From: Serratia sp. FDAARGOS_506
Lineage (GTDB): Bacteria > Pseudomonadota > Gammaproteobacteria > Enterobacterales > Enterobacteriaceae
Direction: 5' to 3'
Assembly: GCF_003812745.1 (NCBI RefSeq)
Contig: NZ_CP033831.1
Span: 124,001-188,000, forward strand
Length of the DNA: 64,000 nt
Part shown: piece by piece, positions 21,005 through 31,220 of the stretch
Layout: each line of letters starts with the position of its first letter
Numbering within the stretch: position 1 is the stretch's first letter
Made by a program: the position numbers and the translations under genes
The notes under the pieces: model-generated
Seen by the model: the letters and a program-made list of their open reading frames with translations, nothing else
Databases searched by the model: none
What the model was told of the DNA's origin: nothing

Positions 21005-21886
21005 ATGAAAAAGCAGGGTAAACAATTCCTCAATTTTAAGCCGCTTGCCGTTTCCCCGACGCGACGCCAACTTTTGCTTTCCGGCCTGGCGATGGCGCTG
21101 TTCGGCGTGAAAAACCAAAGCGCCAAGGCGGAAGGCCTGCTGCGCAATCAGCACAGCAAGCCGGCGGCGAAACCGGCCGGTGCCAAAAAGCTGGTGATGA
21201 TCGATCCCGGCCACGGCGGCATCGACTCCGGCGCGGTCGGCCACGAAGGCTCGCAGGAAAAACACATCGTGCTGGAAATCGCCAACCACGTGCGCCGTTT
21301 TCTGCATGAGCACGACCACGTCGAGGCGCGCCTGACGCGCGAAGAAGACGAATTCATTCCGCTGTTCCAACGGGTGGAGATCGCCCACCAACACCAGGCC
21401 GACCTGTTCATTTCGATTCACGCCGACGGCTTCACCAGCCCATCGGCCTCCGGCGCTTCGGTGTTCGCCCTCTCCAACCGCGGCGCCAGCAGCGCCATGG
21501 CGCGCTACCTGTCCAACCGTGAAAACGCCGCCGACGACGTGGCGGGCGGCAAGTACAAGGATCAGGACAACTACCTGCAGCAGGTGCTGTTCGATCTGGT
21601 GCAAACCGACACCATCAACAACAGCCTGACGCTCGGCCGCCACGTGCTCGGCCAAATTCGCCCGGTACACCACCTGCACAGCGACAGCACCGAACAGGCG
21701 GCATTTGCAGTGTTGAAATCGCCGTCCATTCCCTCGGTGCTGGTGGAAACCTCGTTCATCACCAACCCAAACGAAGAGCGGCTGCTGGGCACCACCGCGT
21801 TTCGCGAGAAGATTGCCCGCGCCATCGCGGACGGCATCGTTAACTTCTTCGACTACTTCGACGCCCACCAGCGCAAACCCCGCTGA
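21005..21886 (+). CDS. amiA: N-acetylmuramoyl-L-alanine amidase AmiA (Tat substrate)
   Basis: 293 residues. A twin-arginine signal (SPTRRQLLLSGLAMALFGV) is followed by an Amidase_3 domain that cleaves septal peptidoglycan during daughter-cell separation. Zinc ligands are visible: His in IDPGHGGIDSG, Glu in SQEKHIVLEIANHV, His in LFISIHADGF; the catalytic Glu is in SVLVETSFITNPNEE. Like E. coli AmiA it lacks an AMIN domain. A GGAG motif lies somewhat far upstream of the ATG. It is followed at 65 bp by hemF, as in E. coli. Confidence 0.96.
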   Translation: MKKQGKQFLNFKPLAVSPTRRQLLLSGLAMALFGVKNQSAKAEGLLRNQHSKPAAKPAGAKKLVMIDPGHGGIDSGAVGHEGSQEKHIVLEIANHVRRFLHEHDHVEARLTREEDEFIPLFQRVEIAHQHQADLFISIHADGFTSPSASGASVFALSNRGASSAMARYLSNRENAADDVAGGKYKDQDNYLQQVLFDLVQTDTINNSLTLGRHVLGQIRPVHHLHSDSTEQAAFAVLKSPSIPSVLVETSFITNPNEERLLGTTAFREKIARAIADGIVNFFDYFDAHQRKPR

Positions 21887-21942
21887 TGCCGCGGACGGCG
21901 AATAAGAGTATACTCAGCGCCTTGTTCAGCCAGACGCTATAA

Positions 21943-23327
<1,385 letters not shown>

Positions 23328-23349
23328 CTGCGCCCTGCTCTGCTGCGGG

Positions 23350-25590
23350 TTAGAAGCGCACCTCCCCGCCGAAGATATAAGTGCGCCCACGGGCGGTGTT
23401 GGTCGGCGTCTCATACTGCGACTGCGACGGCAGCGAGTTCATCTTGTTCAGAGCGTCCGAATAGTCTCTGTCCATCAGGTTTTGCACGCTGAGCTTCAGC
23501 AGCAGATTGCGATTCACCTGATAGGTGCCGTACAGATCGATAATGGTCGGAATATGCGGCGCCGGCTCCTTCAGCAACTGCTCATTCTCATCGTAATCAG
23601 AGTCCGGCGACAGACGCACCGACTTGCCGGTGTATTTCACCACCCCGCCCAGCGTCAGTTTTTCGTCCAGCAGGCGCACCCCGCTGTCCAGCGTGAAGTA
23701 GAATTCCGGCAGTTCACTGATATCGCCCGCACCGAATACGTTGCTGGCCTGGTTGGTCGGCTGGGAGGTATGCTCCTTGCTTAACGACAGTTTGGTGAAG
23801 GCGAAACCGGCGTCGTACAGCGCTTCAAGCTCCACCCCGCGCGTTTTGACCGGATCGGGAGCATTGCTGTACATGGTCATGCTGACGTTGATGTCCGCGT
23901 TATCCCACTCTTCCTGCGTCGCCTGCGAACGGTTGCACTTCTGACGGTTTTTACACACCAGGTAGGTTTGGCTGGATATGTAGTTTTTGATCTTGGTTTC
24001 GAAATAGACCGCTTTCAGTTGGAAGCTGTCCTGCTTGAACAACAGATCGTGGGCATTGGCGTTGAATCCGCCCTGCCAGGTCTCCGCTTTTTCACCCTTC
24101 AGGAACGGGTTCATCGACTGGCCGCCGCTGTTGGCGAAGAACACTTCCTGGATATTCGGCCCGCGCATCGACTTGCTGTAGCTGACGAACGGCTGCAGCC
24201 ACGGCGTCACCTGCGCCGACAGCATGACCGACGGGTTGAAGCCGTGTTCGTTGCGGTTGATAGTGCCGGCGCCCTGAGGGAAGCACTCTACGCGCTCATC
24301 ACAGGCCGGCTTGTAGCCGGAGAGGCGATAAGCGGTGTAGTTCAGGTCGAAATTTCCCTGCCAGATGCCGTAGTTGGCCTGCAACCCACTGTACAGGCTG
24401 GAGATATCTTGTTTGCCGGCAATGCCCACCGGCATGCTTTCCGCCTGATCCTGATCCGTCACCAGCCCGGATGCCTTTTTCTTATACTCGTTGCGCACCA
24501 GCTTGCCGCCGTAGCTGAAGGCGAAATCAATATCCCGCAGGCTGAAACGGCTGGTGTTGTTGATATCCAGCGCATCGGAAATGTTTTTCGCCGTGCTGTC
24601 GCTGAACCCCGCCATGTTGTTGGACATGAACTTCTGCTCACCGCGGCTGGTGCTGGCGGTCAATTTGAAATCGATCAGTTCCGAGAACGGCGCGTAGTGG
24701 TATTTGAGGTAAAAATCGTCGCTGTCGATGTGGCGGCGGGTGATTTTATTCTGGTAGCTGCGCGCCGACAGTTCGATGCTGTTGAAGGCATCCGGCTTGA
24801 TGTCCACTTTGAACAGCTGGGATTTCGGGTTCTGGCGGTAGGTTTTATCGACGTTGAACATCTCGCTGTCGAAACCGGCGCCGTTTTTGTAGTTAGAGGT
24901 GATGGAGCTGCCGCTGATCGCCGCCATCGCCCCCAGGCTGCCGCCGTCGGCAAAGGCGGCAGTTTTGGCACCCACGGCGATCATGCCGCTGCGGCCGATG
25001 CCGTTATTGCCCACCGAGAACTTGGTGCGTACGCCGAACGGGTTATCGGAAAACACCACGTCATCCACGCCGATGGTGCGGAAATTGGCGCTGCCCGCCA
25101 AGGCATTCACCCCGTCGGAACCGGTGGCGTTGCCGCGCGCCACATCGACGCCGACGATAAAGTTAGGATCGATCAGCGCCCCGAACTGGCTGGTGGGCAT
25201 GCCGCCGTGCGCTGCATCGCTCGGGGAGTTGCCGTAGTAGTTTTGCGTGATGCCGTCGACCATGGTGTTGACCCGGCCGAAGCCGCTCAGCCCGCGAATA
25301 TTGACGCTGACCGATCCCTGGCCGGGGTCGATCTGGGTATAGGTGCCCGGCATGCTGCGCAGAATGCTGTCCACCGACTCCAGATTTTGGTTCTCGTCGC
25401 GCGAGCTGAACGCGCCCGGCCTCGCCAACGCGTCTTTTTCGCTGCTTTTGCCGCCGTCGGCGGCCGAGACGTTGAGCGGGCTGAACGCCACGCTGCCTTT
25501 ATTATTTTCCGCCTGTTCCTGCGCGGCCGCAGCCGGCCCGTACAGCGCCAGTCCCGCGCCGATCAGGCTCGCTATCATTTTGATTTTCAT
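23350..25590 (-). CDS. TonB-dependent outer-membrane receptor, heme/hemoglobin-receptor type
   Basis: 746 residues with a Sec signal (first about 22 residues, ending AAAAQ). The plug domain shows SVDSILRSMPGTYTQIDPGQGSVSVNIRGLSGFGRVNTMVDG and GVDVARGN. The barrel follows, ending in the terminal aromatic GGEVRF needed for outer-membrane assembly. SYSKSMRGPNIQEVFF (about residue 475) followed by NPFLKGEKAETW resembles the FRAP/NPNL region of heme and hemoglobin receptors; the plug lacks an obvious siderophore signature. Two C-x5-C pairs (CDERVEC near 431, CKNRQKC near 547) probably close surface loops. It lies downstream of chaN-tonB-oligopeptidase B on the same strand, but a terminator-like hairpin intervenes and I see no Fur box immediately ahead of it. 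The ligand is unknown; heme or a heme protein is the favoured guess. Confidence 0.85.
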   Translation of the reverse strand: MKIKMIASLIGAGLALYGPAAAAQEQAENNKGSVAFSPLNVSAADGGKSSEKDALARPGAFSSRDENQNLESVDSILRSMPGTYTQIDPGQGSVSVNIRGLSGFGRVNTMVDGITQNYYGNSPSDAAHGGMPTSQFGALIDPNFIVGVDVARGNATGSDGVNALAGSANFRTIGVDDVVFSDNPFGVRTKFSVGNNGIGRSGMIAVGAKTAAFADGGSLGAMAAISGSSITSNYKNGAGFDSEMFNVDKTYRQNPKSQLFKVDIKPDAFNSIELSARSYQNKITRRHIDSDDFYLKYHYAPFSELIDFKLTASTSRGEQKFMSNNMAGFSDSTAKNISDALDINNTSRFSLRDIDFAFSYGGKLVRNEYKKKASGLVTDQDQAESMPVGIAGKQDISSLYSGLQANYGIWQGNFDLNYTAYRLSGYKPACDERVECFPQGAGTINRNEHGFNPSVMLSAQVTPWLQPFVSYSKSMRGPNIQEVFFANSGGQSMNPFLKGEKAETWQGGFNANAHDLLFKQDSFQLKAVYFETKIKNYISSQTYLVCKNRQKCNRSQATQEEWDNADINVSMTMYSNAPDPVKTRGVELEALYDAGFAFTKLSLSKEHTSQPTNQASNVFGAGDISELPEFYFTLDSGVRLLDEKLTLGGVVKYTGKSVRLSPDSDYDENEQLLKEPAPHIPTIIDLYGTYQVNRNLLLKLSVQNLMDRDYSDALNKMNSLPSQSQYETPTNTARGRTYIFGGEVRF

Positions 25591-25637
25591 ATATCCCCAG
25601 AAATAGCCAATAAGGTTTGATGGCCGACAATGCCCAG

Positions 25638-25662
25638 CAAAAAAACCGCCGAAACGCGCGGT
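25638..25662 (-). terminator. Terminator between oligopeptidase B gene and receptor gene
   Basis: Read leftward, an accgc/gcggt stem (25645-25662) is followed by a T run (A run 25639-25645). A GC-rich imperfect hairpin near 25685-25705 lies just upstream. The receptor gene begins only about 48 bp past it. Confidence 0.7.
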
Positions 25663-25712
25663 AAAAGGTTGTTATTGTTTTATTGCGCCGCAGCATGCCG
25701 CGGCGCTGAAGG

Positions 25713-27839
25713 TTATTTCTGCGCCTGCCGATCCGCTGCCAGAATAAAGGCGTACTCCAGCGCGCCGTTTTCCAGCCGCGCCAGACGGCCCGATTTGCCG
25801 CCGTGGCCGGCGGTCATGTCGGTGGAGAGCAACAGCAGCGAATCGCCCTGCTTGAAGCGCCGCAGCTTCGCCACCCATTTGGCCGGCTCCCAATACTGCA
25901 CCTGCGAGTCGTACAAGCCGCTGGTAACCAGCAGGTTCGGGTAACGCTGCTTACGCACGTTGTCGTATGGGCTGTAGGATTTCATCAGCGCATAGGCGGC
26001 CGGCTGGTGCGGGTTGCCCCACTCCTCGTATTCGCCGGTGGTGAGTGGAATGCTGTCGTCCAGCATGGTGGTCACCACGTCGACGAACGGCACCTGCGCC
26101 ACTACCGCGTTGTACAGCTGCGGCGCCTGATTGATCACCGCCCCCATCAGCAAACCGCCGGCGCTGCCGCCCATGGCGTAGATGCGCCCCGGTTGGCCGT
26201 AGCCGTCTTTGATCAGCGCCTGGGTGGCGTCGATGAAATCGTTGAAACTGTTCGGTTTGTGCGTCAGCTTGCCCTGTTTGTACCAGCGCTGTCCCAGCTC
26301 GCCGCCGCCGCGCACGTGAATCAGCGCATAGACGAAGCCGCGATCCAGCAGGCTGATACGGTTGGCGCTGAACGCCGGATCCATGCTCATGCCGTAAGCG
26401 CCGTAGCCGTACACCAGCAGCGGGTTATGCCCGTTTTTGAACAGCGATGTGCGGTACACCAGCGAGACCGGCACCTTCACGCCGTCGCGCGCCGTGACCC
26501 AGATGCGTTCGCTGTGGTACAGGCTCGGATCGACACCTTTCACTTCCTGCTGCTTCAGCAGGGTGCGCTCGCCCTTGTTCAGATCCCACTCATAGGTGCG
26601 AGTCGGCGTAGTCATCGCCGAATAGCCATAGCGCAACCGATCGCTGTCCGGCTCGGGGTTATAGCCCAGCCAGGCCATGTAACTGGCGTCGTCGAACGGG
26701 ATGGCACGCTCGGTTTTGCCGTCCCAGCTGATTTGCCGCAGCTGCACCAGCCCGTTGGCGCGCTCCTGCACCACCAGCCAGTCGCGGAACAAGCTGAAGC
26801 TCTCCACCTCGTGCTGCGCCTGCGGCGCGATCAGCGTCTGCCACGGTTTACCCGCCGCCGCCGTGCGGTACAGGCCAAAGTTCGGATCCTGATGGTTGGA
26901 ACGCAGATAAAACTCGCCGCGGTAGTGATCGAGATAATACTCGCGGCCGTTCTGCCGAGCGGCGAACAGCTGCGGCTCGCGCTGCGGCTGGTTGGCGTCG
27001 AGCAGGCGCACTTCGGAGGTCGTGTTGCCGCTGATGGTCAGAATCAGGTAATCACGCGAGGACGAGCGGCCGAGGCTGAGGTAGAACGCCGGATCGTTTT
27101 CCTGGTACACCAGCTTATCTTCCGCCGTCGGCGTACCGTACTGATGACGGTAGACCTGGTATGGCAACAGCGTTTGCGGGTGGTTACGCACGTAGAACAG
27201 AGTTTGGTTGTCGTTGGCCCACACCATGTTGCCGGAGGTGTTTTCCAGCGTTTCCGGCGACCAGCGTTCGCTGCCTAACTCGCGCAGGGAGATGCGGTAT
27301 TGTCGGCGGCCCTGCAGATCTTCGGCCACCGCCAGGCGGCGGTTGTCCTGGCTGACGTCCATCCCCCCCAGGCGATAATAGGCGTGGCCGGCCGCACGCT
27401 GATTGGCGTCCAGTAAGGTTTGCCACGGCGCGTTGGCGGTGAGCGCCTGGCGTTGATACAGCGCGAAATCTTTACCGGCGGCGTAGCTTTCCTGATAGCG
27501 ATAGCCGTTGAGCTGATACGGCACCGAACGATCGTCAGGATTCATACGGCCCAGCATCTCCTGATACAGCGTGGCGCGCAATTTCTGGTACGGCGCCATC
27601 ATCTGCTCGGTGTAGCGGTTCTCCGCCTTCAGGTAGTCCAGCACCTTCTGCTCTTTCCGGCTGTCGTCGCGCAGCCAGTAGTAGTCGTCGGTACGCGTCT
27701 CGCCGTGCGCCATCAACGCTTTCGGCGCGCGTTCCGCCAACGGCGGCTGCGGTTGCGCCAGCGCGGCGCCGGCGATGCCTAAAGAAAGCCAGAGCGCGGC
27801 CGCAATGCGGCGGCGCGGGGTGAATAACAGCGGATTCAT
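25713..27839 (-). CDS. Oligopeptidase B-like S9A serine peptidase with signal peptide
   Basis: 708 residues. An N-terminal export signal (PRRRIAAALWLSLGIAGAALAQP) precedes the seven-bladed propeller domain (from APKALMAHGETRTDDYYWLRDDSRKE) and the alpha/beta-hydrolase domain. The triad is visible: Ser in MGGSAGGLLMG (about 557), Asp in SGLYDSQVQYWEP (about 642), His in TAGHGGKSGR (about 678). Family members cut after Arg/Lys in peptides short enough to enter the propeller. E. coli PtrB is cytoplasmic and has no signal; this one should be periplasmic. It sits 54 bp after a TonB paralogue, with GAGGG before the ATG, so a role in processing an imported peptide or hemoprotein fragment is plausible (inference). 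Confidence 0.88.
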   Translation of the reverse strand: MNPLLFTPRRRIAAALWLSLGIAGAALAQPQPPLAERAPKALMAHGETRTDDYYWLRDDSRKEQKVLDYLKAENRYTEQMMAPYQKLRATLYQEMLGRMNPDDRSVPYQLNGYRYQESYAAGKDFALYQRQALTANAPWQTLLDANQRAAGHAYYRLGGMDVSQDNRRLAVAEDLQGRRQYRISLRELGSERWSPETLENTSGNMVWANDNQTLFYVRNHPQTLLPYQVYRHQYGTPTAEDKLVYQENDPAFYLSLGRSSSRDYLILTISGNTTSEVRLLDANQPQREPQLFAARQNGREYYLDHYRGEFYLRSNHQDPNFGLYRTAAAGKPWQTLIAPQAQHEVESFSLFRDWLVVQERANGLVQLRQISWDGKTERAIPFDDASYMAWLGYNPEPDSDRLRYGYSAMTTPTRTYEWDLNKGERTLLKQQEVKGVDPSLYHSERIWVTARDGVKVPVSLVYRTSLFKNGHNPLLVYGYGAYGMSMDPAFSANRISLLDRGFVYALIHVRGGGELGQRWYKQGKLTHKPNSFNDFIDATQALIKDGYGQPGRIYAMGGSAGGLLMGAVINQAPQLYNAVVAQVPFVDVVTTMLDDSIPLTTGEYEEWGNPHQPAAYALMKSYSPYDNVRKQRYPNLLVTSGLYDSQVQYWEPAKWVAKLRRFKQGDSLLLLSTDMTAGHGGKSGRLARLENGALEYAFILAADRQAQK

Positions 27840-27893
27840 AATCCCTCACGAAGTTTGAAGAGGCGCACGACGGCGATGCGGCGCCTGCGGGCA

Positions 27894-28691
27894 TTAACGG
27901 CGGGCGTTCAGCTCCGCCAGATTGAAATCGATCGGCATCGTCACCTTGACGGCCCCCTGCTGCAGCATCTCCGGCGGCGGCGGCGGCAACGGCTGGGCGC
28001 GTGACACCACCGCCACCGCTTCCCGATCCAGCGACGCAGTGCCGGAACGCACCTGCAGCGTAACGTTCGACACCTGCCCCTGCGCGTCGACGCTGAAGCT
28101 GACCTGCGGCATGCCGCTGCGCCGGCGGCTGCGGGCATCCAAAGGGTAATCCTTGATGCGGTTCAGTTTGCCTTTAACCAGGCTCTCCCACGACAGTTTG
28201 GCCTGCGCGTTGCTGTTGGCGTCGCTGTTGATCGGTGCGGCGGTCTGATGGGAGAGCGTCTGCGCCTGCGGCGCGGCGGCGCTGGACGCGGCGGCATTGC
28301 GCGTCTCTTTGGCCTGTTCCTGCGGCTTCGGCTGCGACTTTTGCGGGGGGCGGTGTTCGGCGCGCTTCTTCTCCGCCGTCACGATTTTCGCTTTCTCGGC
28401 GCGCGCCAGCTTGGGCAGATCCGGTTGTTGCTGCTGCTCCGCAGGCTGCGCCGCGGCGGATTCCGCCTGCTGCACGCCCAGCGGCAGCGGCTTGCTTTCC
28501 GGCGCTTCAATCTGCGCCGCCCAGCTCATCATCACCGCCGGCGGTGGCAGTACCACCGGTTCCAGCGCCGTCTGCGGCCAGTAAAACAGCAGCACCAACG
28601 CTGCGTGCGCCGCCAGGGCGAGCAGCAGGCCGCGCGCCCAGCGCGGCTGCGGCAGTTCAAAGGCCGGAAGGGAGTAAGACTGACTTAACAT
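27894..28691 (-). CDS. TonB-family energy transducer (HasB-like paralogue)
   Basis: 265 residues. One N-terminal membrane segment (ARGLLLALAAHAALVLLFYW, about 19-38), a periplasmic linker rich in Pro, Gln, Glu, Lys and Ala, and a C-terminal TonB fold (KDYPLDARSRRRSGMPQVSFSVDAQGQV ... RSGTASLDREAVAVVSRAQPLPPPP). The RAQPLPxPP ending and general layout resemble HasB of the Serratia heme system more than housekeeping TonB, though HasB is normally in the has operon, so this is likely an additional transducer. It should couple the ExbBD proton motor to the receptor encoded nearby. A Fur-like site lies about 46 bp upstream. Confidence 0.88.
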   Translation of the reverse strand: MLSQSYSLPAFELPQPRWARGLLLALAAHAALVLLFYWPQTALEPVVLPPPAVMMSWAAQIEAPESKPLPLGVQQAESAAAQPAEQQQQPDLPKLARAEKAKIVTAEKKRAEHRPPQKSQPKPQEQAKETRNAAASSAAAPQAQTLSHQTAAPINSDANSNAQAKLSWESLVKGKLNRIKDYPLDARSRRRSGMPQVSFSVDAQGQVSNVTLQVRSGTASLDREAVAVVSRAQPLPPPPPEMLQQGAVKVTMPIDFNLAELNARR

Positions 28692-28736
28692 AGGGGCATT
28701 AGCTTGCTTAATTGCGAATGATTATAGATCACATTT

Positions 28737-28755
28737 ACTAATGATAATCATTTGC
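28737..28755 (-). promoter_or_regulatory. Fur-box-like site upstream of the TonB paralogue
   Basis: The 12-base core atgataatcatt is identical to the centre of the Fur consensus and the 19-bp window matches 15 of 19 positions by my count. It lies in the 102-bp gap between chaN and the tonB-like gene. Confidence 0.75.
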
Positions 28756-28793
28756 AACTAAAATTAACACCCCTTTTCACTGTCTTAACGCAT

Positions 28794-29636
28794 TCATTTC
28801 ACTGATGGTGTGATCCACAAGTAGTCTGCGGTGTTCGCATCGACCTGTACGCCCTGCTCCGCCAGCATCAGCACCGTCGGCGCCGCCGCCGGTTGCAGAT
28901 CCCGCACGTGCAGCGGCACCCCCACCGATTTGGCGGCGTGATAGCCACCGGCGATCAACAGCGCGGGCGTAGGCGCCGCCAGCAGGCGTTCCGCCATGCG
29001 CCGGTCGCGCTGCTGCTGGATCGCCAGCATCGCGCGCAGCTGATCGGCCTCAATATTGCCGCCGTGCGAAGTACGGATGGTCTCTTCCAGCGCCTTGCGC
29101 ACCGCCGGCTGCGCCGATAGCTGCCCCACCGGGAACTGCGGCTGCTGATAGAACGCCGTAATCTCGCTGCGATCCAGGTTGGCCGACCACAGCGGGTAAG
29201 GCGCACGCATCGCCGCCATCGTCACCCCGCCATACAGCTCCCACTTCCAGCCCGGCTGCCAGGCGATCAGCTCCGCTACGCGGCCGTCACGCACCGTGGG
29301 ATCGCTCTGCAACCACCGTTTGACCTTGTCGACCTGCGCCTGTTGGTTCGGGTTGATCATCTCCATCAGCACGCTGCCCTGCGGCCGCCGCAGCGGCAGC
29401 TGCTGCACCAGCCATTGCTCAATTTGATGGTGGTAAGGATTGTCATGCTTCTCTCCCAGGATCACCCGCGGCTGCTGCGCCAATCGCGTCAACAGCTGCT
29501 CCGGCGTCAGGGTCGCGCCGCTGTGCAGATCGGTGATGCTCCCCAAACTCGCGACGTCATTGGCCGGCGCTTTCACCGGCGTTTGGCTGCAGGCGCCGAG
29601 CGCCAACGCCGCCAATAAAATCAGGTATCTCATCAT
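28794..29636 (-). CDS. chaN: ChaN-family iron-regulated lipoprotein
   Basis: 280 residues. Lipoprotein signal MMRYLILLAALALGACSQTP (lipobox LGAC). The ChaN domain shows PRVILGEKHDNPYHHQIEQWLVQQL, VLMEMINPNQQ, AWQPGWKWELYGGVTMAAMRAPYPLWSANL (split by normal spacing) and ALLIAGGYHAAKSVGVPLHV. Characterised ChaN from Campylobacter binds heme as a dimer via a tyrosine, and it belongs with ShuW/PhuW-like heme-uptake lipoproteins. A Fur-like site lies about 33 bp upstream of the start. No good ribosome-binding site precedes the tandem ATGs. First gene of the iron cluster. Confidence 0.9.
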   Translation of the reverse strand: MMRYLILLAALALGACSQTPVKAPANDVASLGSITDLHSGATLTPEQLLTRLAQQPRVILGEKHDNPYHHQIEQWLVQQLPLRRPQGSVLMEMINPNQQAQVDKVKRWLQSDPTVRDGRVAELIAWQPGWKWELYGGVTMAAMRAPYPLWSANLDRSEITAFYQQPQFPVGQLSAQPAVRKALEETIRTSHGGNIEADQLRAMLAIQQQRDRRMAERLLAAPTPALLIAGGYHAAKSVGVPLHVRDLQPAAAPTVLMLAEQGVQVDANTADYLWITPSVK

Positions 29637-29668
29637 GTTGGCCCATTATCGAAAATGGCGACATTATA

Positions 29669-29687
29669 GATAATAATTATCATTTGC
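29669..29687 (-). promoter_or_regulatory. Fur-box-like site upstream of chaN
   Basis: The 19 bp beginning gataataattatcattt match 15 of 19 Fur-consensus positions by my count and lie directly upstream of chaN. The divergent mmuP gene begins 124 bp to the right, so Fur might touch it too, though that is less likely. Confidence 0.78.
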
Positions 29688-29810
29688 ATATAGATCCGAC
29701 TTAACGATTTTTTTACGCACCGATCGCCGGCTGCGCATTGCGTTGAAAAAGCATTGCGGGTATAACCAATAGCCATTCAGATATTTAGACGTCTATACGG
29801 ATAGATTATT

Positions 29811-31220
29811 ATGCAACCATCGGCACCCGCCGCAGGACAGTTCAAACGCAGCATGAAGGCCCGGCACCTGGTGATGCTGTCGCTGGGCGGCGTGATCGGC
29901 ACCGGGCTGTTTTTCAACACCGGCTACATCATCTCCACCACCGGGGCGCTCGGCACGCTGCTGGCCTACCTGATCGGCGCGCTGGTGGTATATCTGGTGA
30001 TGCTGTGCCTGGGCGAGCTGTCGGTGGCGATGCCGGAAACCGGCGCTTTTCACGTCTATGCTTCGCGCTATCTGGGGCCGGCTACCGGCTATGCTGTCGC
30101 CTGGCTGTATTGGCTCACCTGGACGGTGGCGCTCGGTTCCAGCCTGACCGCCGCCGGATTCTGCATGCAGTACTGGTTCCCGCAATCGCCGGTGTGGCTG
30201 TGGTGCCTGATCTTCTGCGCGGCCATTTTCCTGCTCAACGTGGTGACCACGCGCTTTTTCGCCGAAAGCGAATTCTGGTTTTCGCTGATCAAAGTGGTGA
30301 CCATTCTGGCGTTTATCATTCTGGGCGGTGCCGCCATGTTCGGCCTGCTGCCGATGAAAGACGGCACCCCGGCGCCGTTCCTGCATAACCTGACCGCTTC
30401 CGGCTGGCTGCCACACGGCACGCTGCCGATCCTGATGACCATGGTGGCGGTGAACTTCGCCTTCTCCGGCACGGAGCTGATCGGCATCGCCGCCGGTGAA
30501 ACCGAGAACCCGGAAAAAGTCGTGCCGCTGGCGATCCGCACCACGGTGATCCGTCTGATGCTGTTCTTTATCGGCACGGTCTTCGTGCTGGCGGCGTTGA
30601 TCCCGATGGATCAGGCGGGGATCGTCAAAAGCCCGTTCGTGCTGGTGTTTGAACGCATCGGCGTGCCTTACGCCGCCGATATCTTCAACTTCGTGATCCT
30701 GACCGCCATCCTGTCGGCGGCCAACTCCGGCTTGTACGCCTCAGGGCGCATGCTCTGGTCGCTGGCCCACCAGCGCACCCTGCCGGCCTACTTTGCGCGC
30801 GTCAATGCGCGCGGCATCCCGATCAACGCCCTGACCTTCAGCATGCTCGGCGGCGTGCTGGCATTGCTGACCAGCGTGATCGCGCCGGATACGGTGTTTG
30901 TCGCCCTGTCGGCGATCTCCGGTTTTGCGGTGGTGGCGGTGTGGCTGAGCATCTGCGCGGCCCACTTTGCTTTCCGCCGCGCCTACCTGCGCAGCGGCCA
31001 GCCGATAAGCGGCCTGAAATATCGCGCGCCCGGCTACCCACTGACGCCAATCCTCGGCTTTGCGCTGTGCCTGCTGGCCTGCATCGGGCTGGCGTTCGAT
31101 CCGGAGCAGCGCATTGCGCTCTACTGCGGGCTGCCGTTCGTCGCCCTGTGCTACCTCACCTATTTCCTGACCCGGCGCGCCGGGCAAAAAAACGCTTTGG
31201 GAGAACAACATGTCGGTTAA
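29811..31220 (+). CDS. mmuP: S-methylmethionine permease
   Basis: 469 residues with about twelve membrane segments, in the amino acid-polyamine-organocation superfamily. The first segment carries the family motif [21 protein letters not shown]; others are [24 protein letters not shown] (split by normal spacing) and [26 protein letters not shown]. Assignment to MmuP over other AAT permeases rests on length and on its 11-bp overlap with a homocysteine S-methyltransferase gene, as in E. coli mmuPM. It would import plant-derived S-methylmethionine. Confidence 0.92.
   Translation: MQPSAPAAGQFKRSMKARHLVMLSLGGVIGTGLFFNTGYIISTTGALGTLLAYLIGALVVYLVMLCLGELSVAMPETGAFHVYASRYLGPATGYAVAWLYWLTWTVALGSSLTAAGFCMQYWFPQSPVWLWCLIFCAAIFLLNVVTTRFFAESEFWFSLIKVVTILAFIILGGAAMFGLLPMKDGTPAPFLHNLTASGWLPHGTLPILMTMVAVNFAFSGTELIGIAAGETENPEKVVPLAIRTTVIRLMLFFIGTVFVLAALIPMDQAGIVKSPFVLVFERIGVPYAADIFNFVILTAILSAANSGLYASGRMLWSLAHQRTLPAYFARVNARGIPINALTFSMLGGVLALLTSVIAPDTVFVALSAISGFAVVAVWLSICAAHFAFRRAYLRSGQPISGLKYRAPGYPLTPILGFALCLLACIGLAFDPEQRIALYCGLPFVALCYLTYFLTRRAGQKNALGEQHVG

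Noticed and set aside
28235-28693. Rightward Ala/Arg/Pro-rich frames opposite the TonB paralogue
   Set aside because: Antisense shadows of the low-complexity linker.
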